Shown here piece after piece: positions 1-12,469 of a stretch of 64,000 bases of DNA (positions are counted from its first letter, which is position 1; each line of letters begins with the position of its first letter). The notes beneath the pieces were generated by a model, which worked only from the letters and a program-made list of their open reading frames with translations, had not been told where the DNA came from and searched no databases. Made by a program: the position numbers and the translations under genes. The stretch is from Mucor racemosus (Eukaryota > Mucoromycota > Mucoromycetes > Mucorales > Mucoraceae), in the NCBI GenBank assembly GCA_027405735.1, contig JAPEHQ010000007.1, positions 1,203,001 through 1,267,000 of the forward strand, read 5' to 3'.

Positions 1-1
1 T

Positions 2-1503
2 GATACATTTTTTAGAGAATCAGTTTCTGTCATACAAGAAAAAGATAATTTTGTTACATTTTTACCGCATTCAAAACCGGCGAATAAGAAACAAAATGCC
101 TCAAAAAAAGCTAAATTTAAAGAGCCCATTTTTGTTACAGAATCTCCACAAAGCTATAAAAAGAAGAACAAGGCAAATGTAGCAAACACATCTAATCATA
201 GTAGTGCTGAAGATAATTCAGACGATGATATGATGCTCGAAGACGAATTGTCCTCTTCGAATCCTAATAATTCTAGATTGAAACAAATGACTTCAAAAGA
301 AAGAAGACAATTGAGAAACAAAATCTCTGCCCGTAATTTTAGGGTTAGAAGAAAGGGTAAGTTGTATATACATATATAAAATTACAACAGTATTATTTAT
401 ATCGTTCTGTTACATTAGAATATATTACTCAATTAGAGGAAAAAGTTGCAGATCATGAAAAGACTATTAATGATCTCAAAAAAGAGAATGAAAAATTGCG
501 CCAAGTGAATCAAGATATTATGAAGCAATTATTAGTTCAACCTATTACTCCTCCTTCATCTTCTGGTGATGAATTATTATCTGCTTCTTCATCCTCTGGC
601 TCTGAGGGACATAATTCACCTGATGCTCAACCCCCAGCATACCAATTCCAATTGAATGATTTGTATGATTTCAATCTTTTCGATCAACAAGCGCAACATG
701 CTCAACAACAGCAGCAGCAACAACAACAACAACCTCAAGTGAACGAATATCCTAACTTATTCTACCTTAATCATGCTACAATGCCTGATTGGGACATGAC
801 TCAAGTTTTGAATGAAAAGGGTAAATCTATCACTATAGGAGAATATCAACGAGAATTATCAAGAGAGTTGATTAACGATTATCCCTTGTTGGTTCCTGCT
901 CTCATGTCAATTGTTGTTCGTCATACACTTTCATTAGAATATGTTACTGCTCTCGCTAAAGAATTCTCTGATAAAGTTGGTGCTGATCTTGTTGACAGCG
1001 ATCATTCTAAATCAAAACATTCAGACGAAGATCAAGAAACTCTTCGCGGTGTTGATATTGACGATTTGAAATCTAGCTTTAATGCACTCAATATCGAGGA
1101 AAAAGAAGATTCCGAACAAGATGGCAATGAAGAAAAAACCGAACTTACAGAACTTGAAATGACCAAAACCATGCTTACAAACCATTTCAGTTTATATGTC
1201 ACTTATCGTGCTCGTGGCTTCGCTCATGATGAGATTATTGCTAAATGTAAATCATGTCTTGAAGGTCAGCGTTGTTCCAAAAAGGGTAAACAAAAGGCCA
1301 ATTCAAACAAATCTAATGGCATGCAAACATTTCAAGCTTATTGCCGTGTAGCTGGTAATCTCCTAAGACATCCTCATCGCATGACTCGTGTGAGTGATGT
1401 TCTTAAAAAAGAAATCGACTTTACACATAACGAACAGACTGTTCAAATACAATCGCGTTACAAGAGTCTGTTTGGTCCTCAAAAATCCCGTATCACCAAT
1501 TAA
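2..1503 (+). CDS. bZIP transcription factor, 3' part (5' end outside window)
   Basis: Two exons are visible, 2-356 and 419-1503, with an intron at 357-418 (GTAAGT...TTAG). The reading frame is open from the window edge, so the start lies upstream. The joined protein has an acidic, Ser-rich stretch, then a basic region RRQLRNKISARNFRVRRK with the bZIP N-x7-R spacing. The intron falls just after it, and a leucine zipper follows (EYITQLEEKV...ENEKLRQV). The zipper leads into a Ser-rich segment, a poly-Gln run near 710-735 and a long C-terminal region containing a conserved-looking helical block (NDYPLLVPALMSIVVRHTLS). bZIP proteins bind DNA as dimers in the nucleus. Which bZIP subfamily this is cannot be said from the visible part. 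The stop at 1501-1503 is clear. Confidence 0.9.
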
Positions 1504-1970
1504 ATTATTAATCATTTCCCTATCTTTTCTGTAAATATCAAGTACGCTACACATTTTGTAAGAAACCTTTCATTTTTTAAATACAATTTTCATTTTTTTA
1601 TTCCATTTAAAATAAAAATCTTATTACATAAATCTTTTTTTTTTTTTTTTTTTTTCAAAACAATTATATAACCAAAGGATGATTGCCTTTATATAAAAGC
1701 AATGGAATCTTTGCTACAACATGCTGATTATTGGCTGATATATTCTTTTTTTGGTAAACTATCTCTCAATCCAATGAAAACCACCGTTCAAAATCAGACT
1801 GATTCCCTTGGTAGTCGTCGAAAATAGTCTTTTTTATAAAAACAAAAAATGTACGCATGAAGCGTAGATATTGTAATTTATAATCAAAGTTTGTTTTGGG
1901 AAATATCATTTCTTTAAACCCATGAAACAATCCTTTGAATGTTGGAAAAAGTTAAATTTTATTTTTTCTT
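1504..1970. other. Intergenic, convergent 3' ends
   Basis: The gap lies between the bZIP stop and the epimerase stop, so both genes end here. It is AT-rich with a poly-T run of about 20 nt near 1637-1655. I see no gene. Confidence 0.6.
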
Positions 1971-2978
1971 TTACAATTCAACAACTTGTTCTGAACCAGG
2001 ATAATCTGGAACATCAAAGTTGAATTTCTTTGCTAATGCGGGAGGTACAAAACGACCACCTAAAAAGTGTCTTTTGCCCTTGAAATGAGATAAACATTGT
2101 TTAGGGGCAGTCAAAGAAACTAGAACGTCAGGTTGAAACTTGACATGCTCAGTTGGTCCAGTTTCAACGTCCCAACCAGAAGGAATATCGACAGACACAA
2201 TCGGTTTAGTAGTTTTTTCAAAGATACCAATGATCTCTCGATAAGGATCACGTACTTCACCCTTAAAACTAAAGCCAAATAATGCATCTAAAATGATGTG
2301 TGATTGATCAACAATGTTACCTGATGTTTGATCAAGTTCTTTGTAAACTGGAATTTCTAAATTGTTACATTGAAGTAGGATACGCTTAAACACATGTCAG
2401 CCAACAAAGTTTTTATTCCCCATAACCACCCCCCCCCCCAACTTACTTGATAAAGATCTTTTTCAGGTTGCTTTGGATAATACAAACTTGGCTTGAAGCC
2501 AAAGTGAAATAAATGTCTTGCTACAATGTCGAATTAATATTATATACATTTATACTTCATATTTCAAATACCTGCTACTAGTCCATCGCCGCCATTATTT
2601 CCTACATATATGCTGATAAATATATTTTTTATTCATGCATAATATTTAAATACACAAACGTACCGGGACCAACACAAACTAGAACATTTGGATGCTTTGA
2701 GCTATCAAATGCTTTTTCAACAGCTTGAGCGACGCTAAGCCCAGCTATCGAGATTATTATAAATTTTCATATGCGAATATATGATTTTTTTTTTTTTTCT
2801 TCTTCTTCTCTTTTACCTAATTCCATGAGTTGGTCAATGGAAAATCCTCCCGAACTTGACATTAATTCAACATCGATAGCTTGGGCTATTTTTTGAGAAA
2901 CACACTAAAAAATAAAAGACATTATAAATATATAATAGAATATTACATATAGAAACAATGCTTTACCTTGTATGCCAT
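1971..2978 (-). CDS. NNR1: NAD(P)H-hydrate epimerase (YjeF N-terminal domain)
   Basis: Six exons on the minus strand: 2967-2978, 2817-2904, 2664-2744, 2572-2601, 2447-2520 and 1971-2384, joined in frame to 232 aa, close to the usual 230-250. The enzyme epimerises R- and S-forms of damaged NADHX/NADPHX so the dehydratase can repair them. Diagnostic stretches are QAIDVELM...GFSIDQLMELAG at the N-terminus, the nucleotide-binding NNGGDGLVAARHL (residues about 61-73), DALFGFSFKG, and VDIPSGWDVETG. The first exon codes only four residues (MAYK) and the last intron (2385-2446) contains a run of C. No mitochondrial presequence is obvious from this start. It is divergently transcribed from acetyl-CoA synthetase, with 207 bp between the start codons. 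Confidence 0.95.
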
Positions 2979-3185
2979 TGTTATCTTTAAGTAAGTGTTA
3001 TAGAAGATAGAACAAAATATTAATAGTGCGTTTTTTTTTCTTTCTATTTCTTTCAATTAAAACCAAGCTATCAAACTCTGCAAAAAAGTAGCGACTCAAG
3101 CATGAATCCCGGGGTTATATAAGAATGACACATTTTATAATGTTTCTCTTTTTCCCCCTCTCCCGTTTGAATAAATTACATAATA
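2979..3185. promoter_or_regulatory. Divergent promoter, epimerase / acetyl-CoA synthetase
   Basis: The 207-bp gap separates two start codons pointing away from each other. TATATAA at 3116-3122 lies 64-70 bp before the synthetase ATG, and a pyrimidine-rich stretch follows at about 3141-3166. This arrangement makes it a shared regulatory region; no operator is identified. Confidence 0.55.
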
Positions 3186-5301
3186 ATGTCTACTGATAAT
3201 AATCAAGAAAAAATCTATCCTGTACCAGAAAGACTTTTATCAGGTTCAAAAAAACCATTTATAAATTCATTTGAACAATATAAATCACTTTGGCAAGAAA
3301 GTGTTGATAATCCGTCGGAATACTTTTCAAAAGCTGCAAGAGAATATTTACATTGGGACACTGATTTCAAAACAACGTGTTTAGGTGATTTTGAAAGTGG
3401 AGATGTAGCTTGGTTTCTTGAAGGAGAATTAAATGCTGCTTATAATTGTGTTGATAGACATGCATTCAAAACCCCAGATAAAATCGCCATTATTCATGAA
3501 GGTGATGATCCAGAGAATGTCCGCAAAATCACATATAAAGAATTGATGCAAGAAGTCTGTAAAATGGCAAATGTGTTGAGTAGTTTAGATGTACGAAAAG
3601 GTGATAATGTTGCAATTTATATGCCAATGATTCCAGAAACTGCAATTGCCATGTTGGCATGTGCTCGTTTAGGTGCAGTTCATTCTGTTGTCTTTGCTGG
3701 TTTCTCAGCTGAATCTTTACATGAAAGAATCCAGGATTGTGGTGCTCGTGTTGTTATTACTTCTGATGAAGGCTGTCGTGGAGGAAGATCTGCTGCAACT
3801 AAACGAATTGTAGATGAAGCATTGCAACTTCCTAATTTAGTAGATCGAGTTATTGTAGTAAAACATACAAGAGCAAATATTCCAATGGTTCCTAATCGTG
3901 ATGTTTGGTGGCATGAAGAAATGGCTAATGCTCGTCCTTATCATCCTGTTACTGTAGTAAACTCTGAAGACCCATTATTTTTATTGTACACTTCTGGATC
4001 AACTGGTACCCCTAAGGGTGTATTACATACTACGGGTGGTTATCTTTTAGGCGCTGCAATGACTGTAAAGAATATATTTGATGTGCATGATGACGATGTT
4101 TATGCTTGTATGGCTGATTTGGGATGGATTACTGTAATTGATATTGCTGATTATTATTCCATATACAATATTAACATTTTACATTTATCATTCAGGGACA
4201 CACTTACATTGTTTATGGTCCTTTATGTTTGGGTGCAACTACCCTTTTATTCGAGTCAACGCCTACCTATCCAACTGCTTCCAGATTTTGGGAAACTGTT
4301 GATAAGCACAAGGTGACACAATTTTATACTGCTCCTACTGCTATCCGTGCACTTCGTCGTCTTGGTGATAATCATGTTGATAAATGCGACCTTTCTACAT
4401 TGCGAGTTATTGGATCTGTTGGAGAACCTATCAATCCAGAAGCTTGGAAATGGTATTATGAAAAGGTTGGACACTCTCAATGCGCTGTTGTTGATACATA
4501 TTGGCAAACAGAAACTGGTTCCGTTGTAGTAAGCCCATTGCCAGGTGCGATACCTACAAAACCTGGTTCTGCTACATTCCCTTTCTTTGGTATCAGAACT
4601 GCCATCTTGGATCCTACTACTGGTGAAGAGTTGCAGGGAAATGATGTAACTGGTGTATTAGCTATCAAGCAACCCTGGCCATCCATGGCCCGTACTATCT
4701 ATAATGATCATCAGCGCTTTATGGATACATATCTTAATCCTTATCCTGGTTTCTATTTCACTGGAGATGGTGCTACTCGTGATAAAGATGGCTATATTTG
4801 GATTCGCGGAAGAGTAGATGGTAAGAAACAATGAATAGATACATATTATTTGCGAAATATTAACATTATTTAGATGTGATTAATGTATCTGGCCATCGTT
4901 TATCTACCTCTGAAATTGAGTCTGCCTTGATTCTGGATTCTTCAGTAGCAGAAGCAGCTGTTATTGGTGGCCATGATGATTTAACAGGTCAATGTATTCA
5001 TGCTTTCTGCACCTTGAAACCAGATATTGTTGGTGATACTGAGAAATTAGTACAAGACCTTATTTTACAAGTTAGAAAATCAATTGGACCTTTTGCTAAA
5101 CCAAAACAAGTTTATCTTGTTAAGGATTTACCCAAGACTCGTTCAGGCAAAATCCTTAGACGTGTATTAAGAAAGATTGTAAATAATGAAGCTGATCAAT
5201 TAGGAGATACTTCTTCTATAGCAGATCCTAGTATAGTTCAACAATTAATTGACAAAGTCAAGCAACACCATGCTGCTCTTCATCATCATCATAAACAGTA
5301 A
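3186..5301 (+). CDS. facA: Acetyl-CoA synthetase (AMP-forming)
   Basis: Three exons (3186-4133, 4196-4820, 4874-5301) give 666 aa, the normal length for this ligase. It activates acetate to acetyl-CoA through acetyl-AMP, supplying cytosolic and nuclear acetyl-CoA. Visible signatures are the P-loop-like core [11 protein letters not shown] near residue 268, [11 protein letters not shown] near 414, [20 protein letters not shown], and the C-terminal [11 protein letters not shown] near 611-621 with the lysine that is acetylated in regulated homologues. Splicing restores [14 protein letters not shown] across the first intron and [14 protein letters not shown] across the second, both invariant in the family. 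The start is the first ATG after the TATA box and matches the family N-terminus. An AATAAA is present shortly after the stop, near 5365. Confidence 0.97.
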
Positions 5302-5518
5302 ATCCCTTCTTTCGCCCTTGACCTTTTTCCCTTTTTTTAAATACATATTTCAATAATAATTTCAATAAAAAGAATCAAATCGTTTTTATTTCATTTACAG
5401 TGGGTAATTTTACAATAACTGAACCATCATCAATGCAATTTGTTCATATATTTCTGTATTTATTATTATTGAAGGATTTTTTGTCGTTATTTCGTAATTA
5501 TATATTGTCGAAAATAAT

Positions 5519-5827
5519 TTAATGAGCCTTCTTTCCGGAAGCCACTATAAAAAAAAAACATTTAGTATTCAATCGTAAATTTGGAAATCTTTAACAAAAG
5601 ACTTACAAGCAGGGTTTCTGGGATCGTTCTTGTACTCTTCGCCTATAAATTTAGCATTATGTTAACTCTCTATTTTCAACATTTTTTTATATATACACAT
5701 TTTGAAACATACTGTTAATCATAGCATCTTGAGCCTTGGCAACCAAGTAAAAGACGACGACACCACCAGCAATGAAGGGGGCAGCAGGACGAAGAACAGG
5801 AGTAGACCACTTGCGCATACCAAACAT
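5519..5827 (-). CDS. ATP18: F1Fo ATP synthase subunit J / i (Atp18-like)
   Basis: A 58-aa protein from three small exons: 5713-5827, 5607-5642 and 5519-5544, with introns 5643-5712 and 5545-5606. It begins MFGMRKWSTPVLRP, has a single hydrophobic segment (APFIAGGVVVFYLVAKAQD), and after splicing continues INSEEYKNDPRNP and ends GKKAH. Yeast Atp18 has the same plan: short N-terminus with a TPxL motif, one membrane span and the NDPRNP signature. It is a small inner-membrane subunit at the Fo/dimer interface. The gene is too small and too interrupted to show up as a long open frame. Confidence 0.9.
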
Positions 5828-8800
5828 TTTTGTTATAAGTTTATTTAAAAAAGTGTGGAGAAATAAAAGTAGAAAGCGTTTGCTTCTTTTTTAAAACAAA
5901 CAATTATTTGTTCTTTGGGTGTGGGGGGACTAGTTTTTGGCACACTGCATCCCCCTCGCACCCATTAAAAAGAGCAGGGGCAAACGAACTAAAAGATCTA
6001 ACGGGTATTAAAAGTATTCAATACGTCACAAGCAATACATTTTGAATGTATTTTTGTATCCTCCAGTTGAAACACTAAGTACATTTTGATGGATTACTTA
6101 CCAAAAAGCTGATACACATGGTCTACATGTAGAATTGTAATCTGAAATGATTATTGAATATGTCAAAATCCAAATACAATAACTACGACTATATTTGTTT
6201 TAATGCCTTTTATATCAGAGAAATCGTGAAAATCAATTTGTCAATTTTCAAAGCTTCCTATTATATATCTCAAAACTCGGAGTGTGCCACTATTTCTATA
6301 ATTAACCCTATACTAAACAACTTTTGGAACATATCTTGGACACTGCAAAATATATATGAATTGGTTGCATTATGCTACCTGTTCCTGAAAATATTTTATG
6401 TCTCACGAAAAACTCGAAAATAGGTGAATTTACTGCTTTTTCACATAAAAAATAGGTCCGACTTTTGATCCCTATTCGATTTATTTTCTCACTAAATAAC
6501 AACAAAATTAAATTACATGTAAATGTACTTGAGATGGCCAAGATTAATCCAAAGTTGCGTTTTTGGAAATAACCTATCTCTATCAGATGAAATAAATTTT
6601 TTAGTGCTAATGTTTCAGATTTTCACTGCTAATTCTCTATTGAAAATTCAAAACTTTTAAGTATCTTTTTCTCGGCAAGAAATTAAGTTAAGCTACAACT
6701 TTTTAATATTGAAACTTACTTGTTTTAAGGTGCTCTTCAACATGTTTCAGTATGAAAAAATTCTGAGTACCTTTATTTTTTTTTCTTTTTTTGGCATTTT
6801 TGTAGTAGAATTCAAGATATTCGTTAAATTGAACAGCATTTTGTTGATATTCATGCCATTGAACTCGTGGAGCTCTCTCGGGTGCAATTTAGTTTTTTTC
6901 AAAATATTGATTTTCCGTAGAGATATCTTCAAAAACGTATAGAAAGGAATAAGCTCGTTTTTAGCTTTAATTTTTCCCTTGTATACCCTCATCCCAAATT
7001 TTGAATTTGAAAAAAAAAATTGACAAAAATCTCGTTTTCTCTACGAAAAATGAAGCTAAAAGGTTCGACAATGGCTCGATAGATAAGTATTTTTTTTTTG
7101 CACACTATCTCCATTGCTTATATTTAAAATATGCTTATGAAAAATGATGTGTATCTTCAAAAAACCACCAAAATTTCAATCGCATTTTACACAAAATTTA
7201 ATGTAAAACATTCGTCTGTATTTTATTTAGATGAATGAATAATTTAAACTTGTACAAAAATTATTTAATGCACTAGTTCAACTTACTTTGCAGTTCATTA
7301 ACTATTAAACAGTTTTGTTTTTTAAATCATTCTCTGATCGATTTTGTAGTAATAAATCAATTTTCGAATTCCGGTAGTATATGTTTTAAGTAGTAATGTG
7401 AACTATGATCTTAATTATCTCGACGACAATTCTATATTTTCCACTGAAACAAAAAATGCAGAGTAGCATTCGGTTGGATCTATCTTGTGAATACAAAAAA
7501 TTAACACCTTAATTTAGATGCTCGCTTTTTTACAATCAATTTCAGATCAACTTTGATTAATGTTAGGCCAGTGCAATTAAAATCTGGTATTAATCCTTTT
7601 ATTTTCGGACAGATATCAATGGCTCATAGAGGGAAGGCATGTCATTTTTTTGAAGGTTTTATGTAATAGATCAATTGGTTGTCAATCTGAATATATGATA
7701 TGGAGGATTATATGAATAACTTTGATTCTGTAATGATTCACATTACATGATATTTCAACAATAATTGCATAAATTAGTTTCAGTTGCATAATTCATATAA
7801 ATATGTAAATATTAAATCAGATATTGAGCATTAATGAAAATATGCGTTTTCTTCCTTCATTAATAACTTTAATCAAATAAATTTATTATTATAACAACAA
7901 CCATAACCAACCTATTACTTAATACTACTTGTCACATATTAATCACACTATCACACTTAATACATAGTAAGTATTGACCAAAGTGAAATGCCCAAAATTT
8001 AGAATAAATATTGTAGCAAGAAGAATGTATAATTTAATAAAGGAACTTGTTAAATTAAATCACACACAAAGACTGATTGAATATTATCTTTATTTAATAT
8101 CAATAATTTGTCCTATTTATATACAAATTCTATATTACATTTATCCGCTAGATCAGTTTCAGATCGATTATATCTTTCTGGCATCCCATGTCAGATCAAT
8201 CTATTATTTACATTAGTAACACAGCATATTTAAGTTGAGCTTATTTCATACAGCTAAGTCCAACAAATGGATATGTCGGTCTCACATATCCCGTTTCCTG
8301 GATCTTACTTTAGAACAATAAGAACAATCAAGAATGTTACCACAGGTCAGTTAGCTAACTTCTTATCAATAAGGATTACAAATCAAAAGGTTCATTATCT
8401 TACAAATAACCAGTGGATGCAATAAAAAGTAATAGTCAACTACAATTAGTAACACGAACAACGTCCACCTCTAGTACTTCTTTCTTAATAGACTCAATAA
8501 TCTATTATAAGATAATAGTACTCATAACAGATTCTATGATTGAGAAGAGAGGTAGGTGTTACTATAGCTAATTGTACTTGCTATTGCTATTATATGATTA
8601 CAATCTATGATTAATTATATGGGATTACAGTATATGACAATTGGTTATAGATAACAATGATAAGTAAGTAACAATATATGTTTATTTGGATATTGGTTGT
8701 AAATATGTGAAGGGTAGGAAAGAACAGATAAACTGACTAATGTGCAATTGATTAACCGCTGGGATGAAATAGTGTGGTGTCATAATTGAGGTCCAAGTGT

Positions 8801-9410
8801 TCGTGGTAATTACTGAATTAAATTTAGTACGCTAGGAGTTGTTTATATCCGATATCAAGAATCTGCACTTCAATAAATGTCGTAAACAATAGATTGTAAG
8901 ATGTATTGATAATGTAGAAGGTAATAACATATGGTGCTTGTTGGCGGCATACAACATAATAGTATAATATGATTCATATTTTTGCCAATGGTCACTCTTC
9001 CAAAAAAAAGCCGAACAATCTCCGGAATCGGCCATCTAATGATATTTCCAAGCTTTAAATTTCTAGAAAAAATCACCGGACAGCCCGGACTCGGTTGTTT
9101 AAATATCCCAAGCAGCTATAAAATGCAAGTATCGAAATTTCATACAAAAATTAAGGTTCGACTATATTGCTATTAATTACTCAAAGGCTTATTTTAAGTA
9201 AAGCATAAATACAACCTACAACATTATTAGCATAATAACGGATTTCACTTGAAAAGTATAAAATAGTATAACCGGATTCAAAAAAAATTCATAAAATCAC
9301 AAATTTAGAGGATTTATATAAAGAAGCCTCTACGGCCGACCTGTGCTGCTGTACAAGATGACTTTGTTGTGCTCAGGTGGGCTACACAGTATAGCCTGAT
9401 AAGTTGTTGC

Positions 9411-9805
9411 TGTTATATCAAAAGATAATACTAATATAAAAATACTCTGTTAAAAGATACATTTTATTAATTCATAGATGCTTCGTATTTATATGTTTTC
9501 TAAATGGTTATATGATTATCAATATTATTAATGAATTGCCGGGTATTGAGGTACTTGATATGATTTGGGAACAAATCATATACAATGGAATTTGTGGAAT
9601 TGGGAATCTGTGATTGTATTATTTGAATAGGATGTAGGATTGCTTATGTTTCATTGCTACGAATTGTTCCTGAATGTTCCTGATAGTCGCTGTTAATGCT
9701 AGTGGTTATGTATGACATTTAGTATGAGTTACTAAATGTCATGCCATGTTGGATTTCAATAGTTGTTCCTGGATTTCTGCATCTGGGTAAACTCCTGATA
9801 TATCA
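9411..9805 (-). mobile_element. Solo LTR, 395 bp, 5-bp target duplication
   Basis: The segment starts TGTTATATCA and ends TGATATATCA, imperfect 10-bp inverted ends with TG...CA termini, and is flanked on both sides by GTTGC (9406-9410 and 9806-9810). The related family C copy at about 34201-34220 has the same surroundings without the insert and with a single GCAAC, which is the empty site. On the minus strand a TATA-like TATAAATA and an AATAAA lie in the order expected of an LTR. No internal retrotransposon sequence is attached, so it is a solo LTR left by recombination. Confidence 0.85.
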
Positions 9806-10638
9806 GTTGCGCCCACTGAATAATGGCTAAAAAGATAACAAGATGCACACGGGCGCAATAAAAGAAACCGCACACGAGCATAACGCAAAACCTATATGTG
9901 TAGAATTATAGATTCTGTCCGTGTGCATGACATTAATCCAATGTGTGAATAATAGTAGAATTGCCCATAAGCATATCATTATTCCTATTTGTGCTTTGTG
10001 CATAATAACAAAATCTGACCATAAACATCATAATAATGAGCTGATCGTATGGGCACAAATTGGTTTGTACATGAGCATCATCGTGCCGTTCTCAAAATTC
10101 CATTGCATTTTTTACTGGAATAATGGGTTTTTAAATTACATTTGCTTCTATTAATATATATTAGCTATAGACAATAATACAATTCAATACGTTGTTGATG
10201 TAGTATGTAGAGCAATACATGCAAGAGCCAATATATTTACGATTATCATCATTTGTAAATGTGGTTATAACTATAATGTTTACAGCAACAATGGTTTTTG
10301 TTCGAACATAAACTTAAATAACCCTTAATGCTTAAATTTATATGCAAGCGAAATCTAAGATTATATATGTTACTTTATCACACATAAAATTTAAACAAAT
10401 TAACCTTCTTTAAACTTACTATTTTAGTTTACGATTGTCAGCTATAAAAGATTTGTTTTCAAGTATAGTTACGATTAAAACTATGGTTATTAGACAAGAA
10501 GACATTAGATTATTCTTTTTTGTGTTTCTATAACATTTGAAATTTTATCACTTTTCTGAAACATTTCGTGAGTTTGTAACCAGTTCTAGCTTTTCATTGA
10601 GTAGATATAAATATCAGTGCCTTCTTTTTGATCTGGTA

Positions 10639-10973
10639 GTAATTCATACAAAAAAATAGTAATTAAACAAAAAAAGCGCTGGGAATATAATTATAACTCT
10701 TTGATATTTATTAAGCTATAAAGTAAAAGCAAAGGTTTATGGATTACCATAGCCTTTACGATATATATGCTATTTTTTAATTCTATTAATAATACAGTAA
10801 TAAGATCTTGATGAAGAAGCAAGATCTTTATGGTTTAGTTCCTAGTTTGGAAGTACCAGTGGTACAATTTGACATTTTAAAGTTTTTGTGATTTAACGTT
10901 ATTAGATCTTAGATGTTGTTGACTAAGATCAATTTGGTTACTAAACAAACTTGGTATATGTAGTTTACTACAG
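10639..10973. mobile_element. TA-flanked non-coding insertion (MITE candidate), 335 bp
   Basis: Inserted in family C locus 1. TA at 10637-10638 and TA at 10974-10975 flank it, and the homologous site near 33382 reads straight through with one TA. A TA duplication suggests a Tc1/mariner-type mechanism. The ends (GTAATTCATAC... and ...GTAGTTTACTACAG) match only weakly as inverted repeats, and there is no coding content. Confidence 0.6.
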
Positions 10974-11135
10974 TAATCAAGAAATACCTCCAACAATAAT
11001 ACAATAATAAATAATGCTATTTGTTCTTAGAATGTGGTTGAATAAAAATATCAGTCTCTAGTGTAGACTGCTTCTTATAATAAAAACATTAGTCCCTTAT
11101 GTTAGCATGCATATTCAGTTAAAGAAAAGAATACC

Positions 11136-12141
11136 AGCTTGATAGTCTGATATGCCTTATCAAATGGTGGATATATCCTTGGAATATGAAAACAAAAGAG
11201 AGAAACAACACACGTACTGTAGAAAAGGATTTACGTTATTTAGCGCAATTAAGGCGCTGCTAAATTGCGCATTTCAGCCAATGTAAAAGCAGCATTACAG
11301 GGGATAAACCATAAATTAAACAAAATAGGCAATATCTGCTGTTATCATAGAAACACACATTTTTCTATTAGAAAAACCATCTATCATATCAAACATTTAT
11401 TAAAAAATTGCAAAAGCGAGCCCGCAGAGCGATGCCGTAATCGAGCATACCAAGATCGAACGGCTAAATATCTTATACTATAGTATATCTAAGTTTTAAA
11501 TAAAAAAGCGTTTCTTTTTTTTTAACTTTTCTTATATTTAACCACGTGCGGTCTGAAAATTCAGTTTTTGTAGCGGACATTTTCGGGTCTCATTTTATCC
11601 TTACCAACACTCATGATTTTCATCAAAAAATAGAAAAATCAAATTTTGATACCAAAATCAACGTTTAAATATACTACATTGTGAGAGAAAATTGTAGCCA
11701 TGGCTAATACACATCTTATAAAAGCTTAATATTAAATGTTAAGTCATGAAAATTTGTACTTTTGCCCCAAAAACGGATTTTTGGTTAAAGAATTTTCATG
11801 TAATATTTTGCAATGAAAATGTTTGTTATTTTTTGCTGAGCAAATAGAGCGCTAACGTCTGTATATGTGTATATTTTTTATTTTTATAATTGGAAGTATA
11901 ATTCACGCTAGATTTGCAAAATCAGAAAAAAAAAATTAAAAAATGTCAAAATTGATAATCTGGACAAAAATAATTTTCTAAATTAATATTCCGCTTATAA
12001 GCTTTGTAAGTCTTAAAAATAAGAAAATTTATGATACTTGAAAACTTTTTCAAGAATTTACGATGCTGTACCCACTTGATTCAAGCTTATTACTGTAAAT
12101 ATTTATACATGTTAATATTGTGTGGTAGTTTATTTGATGAT
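11136..12141 (+). repeat. Dispersed repeat family A, copy 1
   Basis: About 1 kb, strongly similar to 14365-15340 (same strand) and, over its right three quarters, to 57471-58229 (opposite strand). Common blocks include TTTGTAGCGGACATTTTCGG, GATTTTGGTA-type text near 11650, and CTGTACCCACTTGATTC at the right end. It is AT-rich with no conserved open frame. Copy 1 and copy 3 share about 45 more bases at the right end than copy 2, and I cannot see terminal repeats or a duplication. Confidence 0.8.
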
Positions 12142-12202
12142 AATATAGTCTTTATAGTTATTACGCTAGAGGTGTCTTACATTAATTTTTTTTCAATCTT
12201 AC

Positions 12203-12469
12203 CTCTACCTCTCCAATGTTATAAACATAAACATGGCCATCCCTGGAACCTATTGCTGTCATTTTACCCTCTTTATCCCAAGCTAATCTATTCAATCCTT
12301 TAACAGAACTAACTTAAGTACTTACAAATGGTTTCTCGGTATTTTCATTCAAATTCCATAAATTAAATTGACTTGTTGTTCCATCAACAGTAGCATGAAA
12401 TGTATCATCATCAGTCCGCCTTATGATAAATGCCGCCAATATAAAATCAGAAATATCCCAATGCCATTG
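12203..12469 (-). pseudogene. Cytoplasmic dynein intermediate chain fragment
   Basis: Minus-strand reading gives TSQFNLWNLNENTEKPF, then GTAAGT, then SVKGLNRLAWDKEGKMTAIG and DGHVYVYNIGEVE followed by GTAAGA. This matches the last WD-repeat region of dynein intermediate chains (DLWNLN...LNRVRW...GxIxVYDVGE). The piece between the two coding runs is only about 17-20 nt with a donor and an AG, too short for a working intron. The upstream part (QWHWDISDFILAAF) has drifted from the family, and the rest of the gene is absent. It is a truncated, decayed gene copy lodged next to repeat copy A. Confidence 0.7.

Larger units (their letters stand above)
8745..11075 (-). repeat. Long dispersed element, family C, locus 1
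   Basis: Reading the minus strand, this segment aligns over most of its length with the plus strand at 33329-35235, and beyond that with 31885-31937. Shared landmarks include the block ending AACTCCTAGCGTAC, the CCATTGGCAAAAATATGAA block near 8975, the GTGCATGACATTAATCC block near 9925, and ATTCTAAG near 11023. The two copies differ mainly by insertions of other elements. No open frame is conserved between them, so coding capacity is lost. It is probably an old transposable element of unknown class. Confidence 0.75.

Noticed and set aside
9921..10154. 77-aa frame in family C
   Set aside because: The matching place in the second copy (33.9-34.2 kb) does not keep the frame, so it is not a conserved gene.
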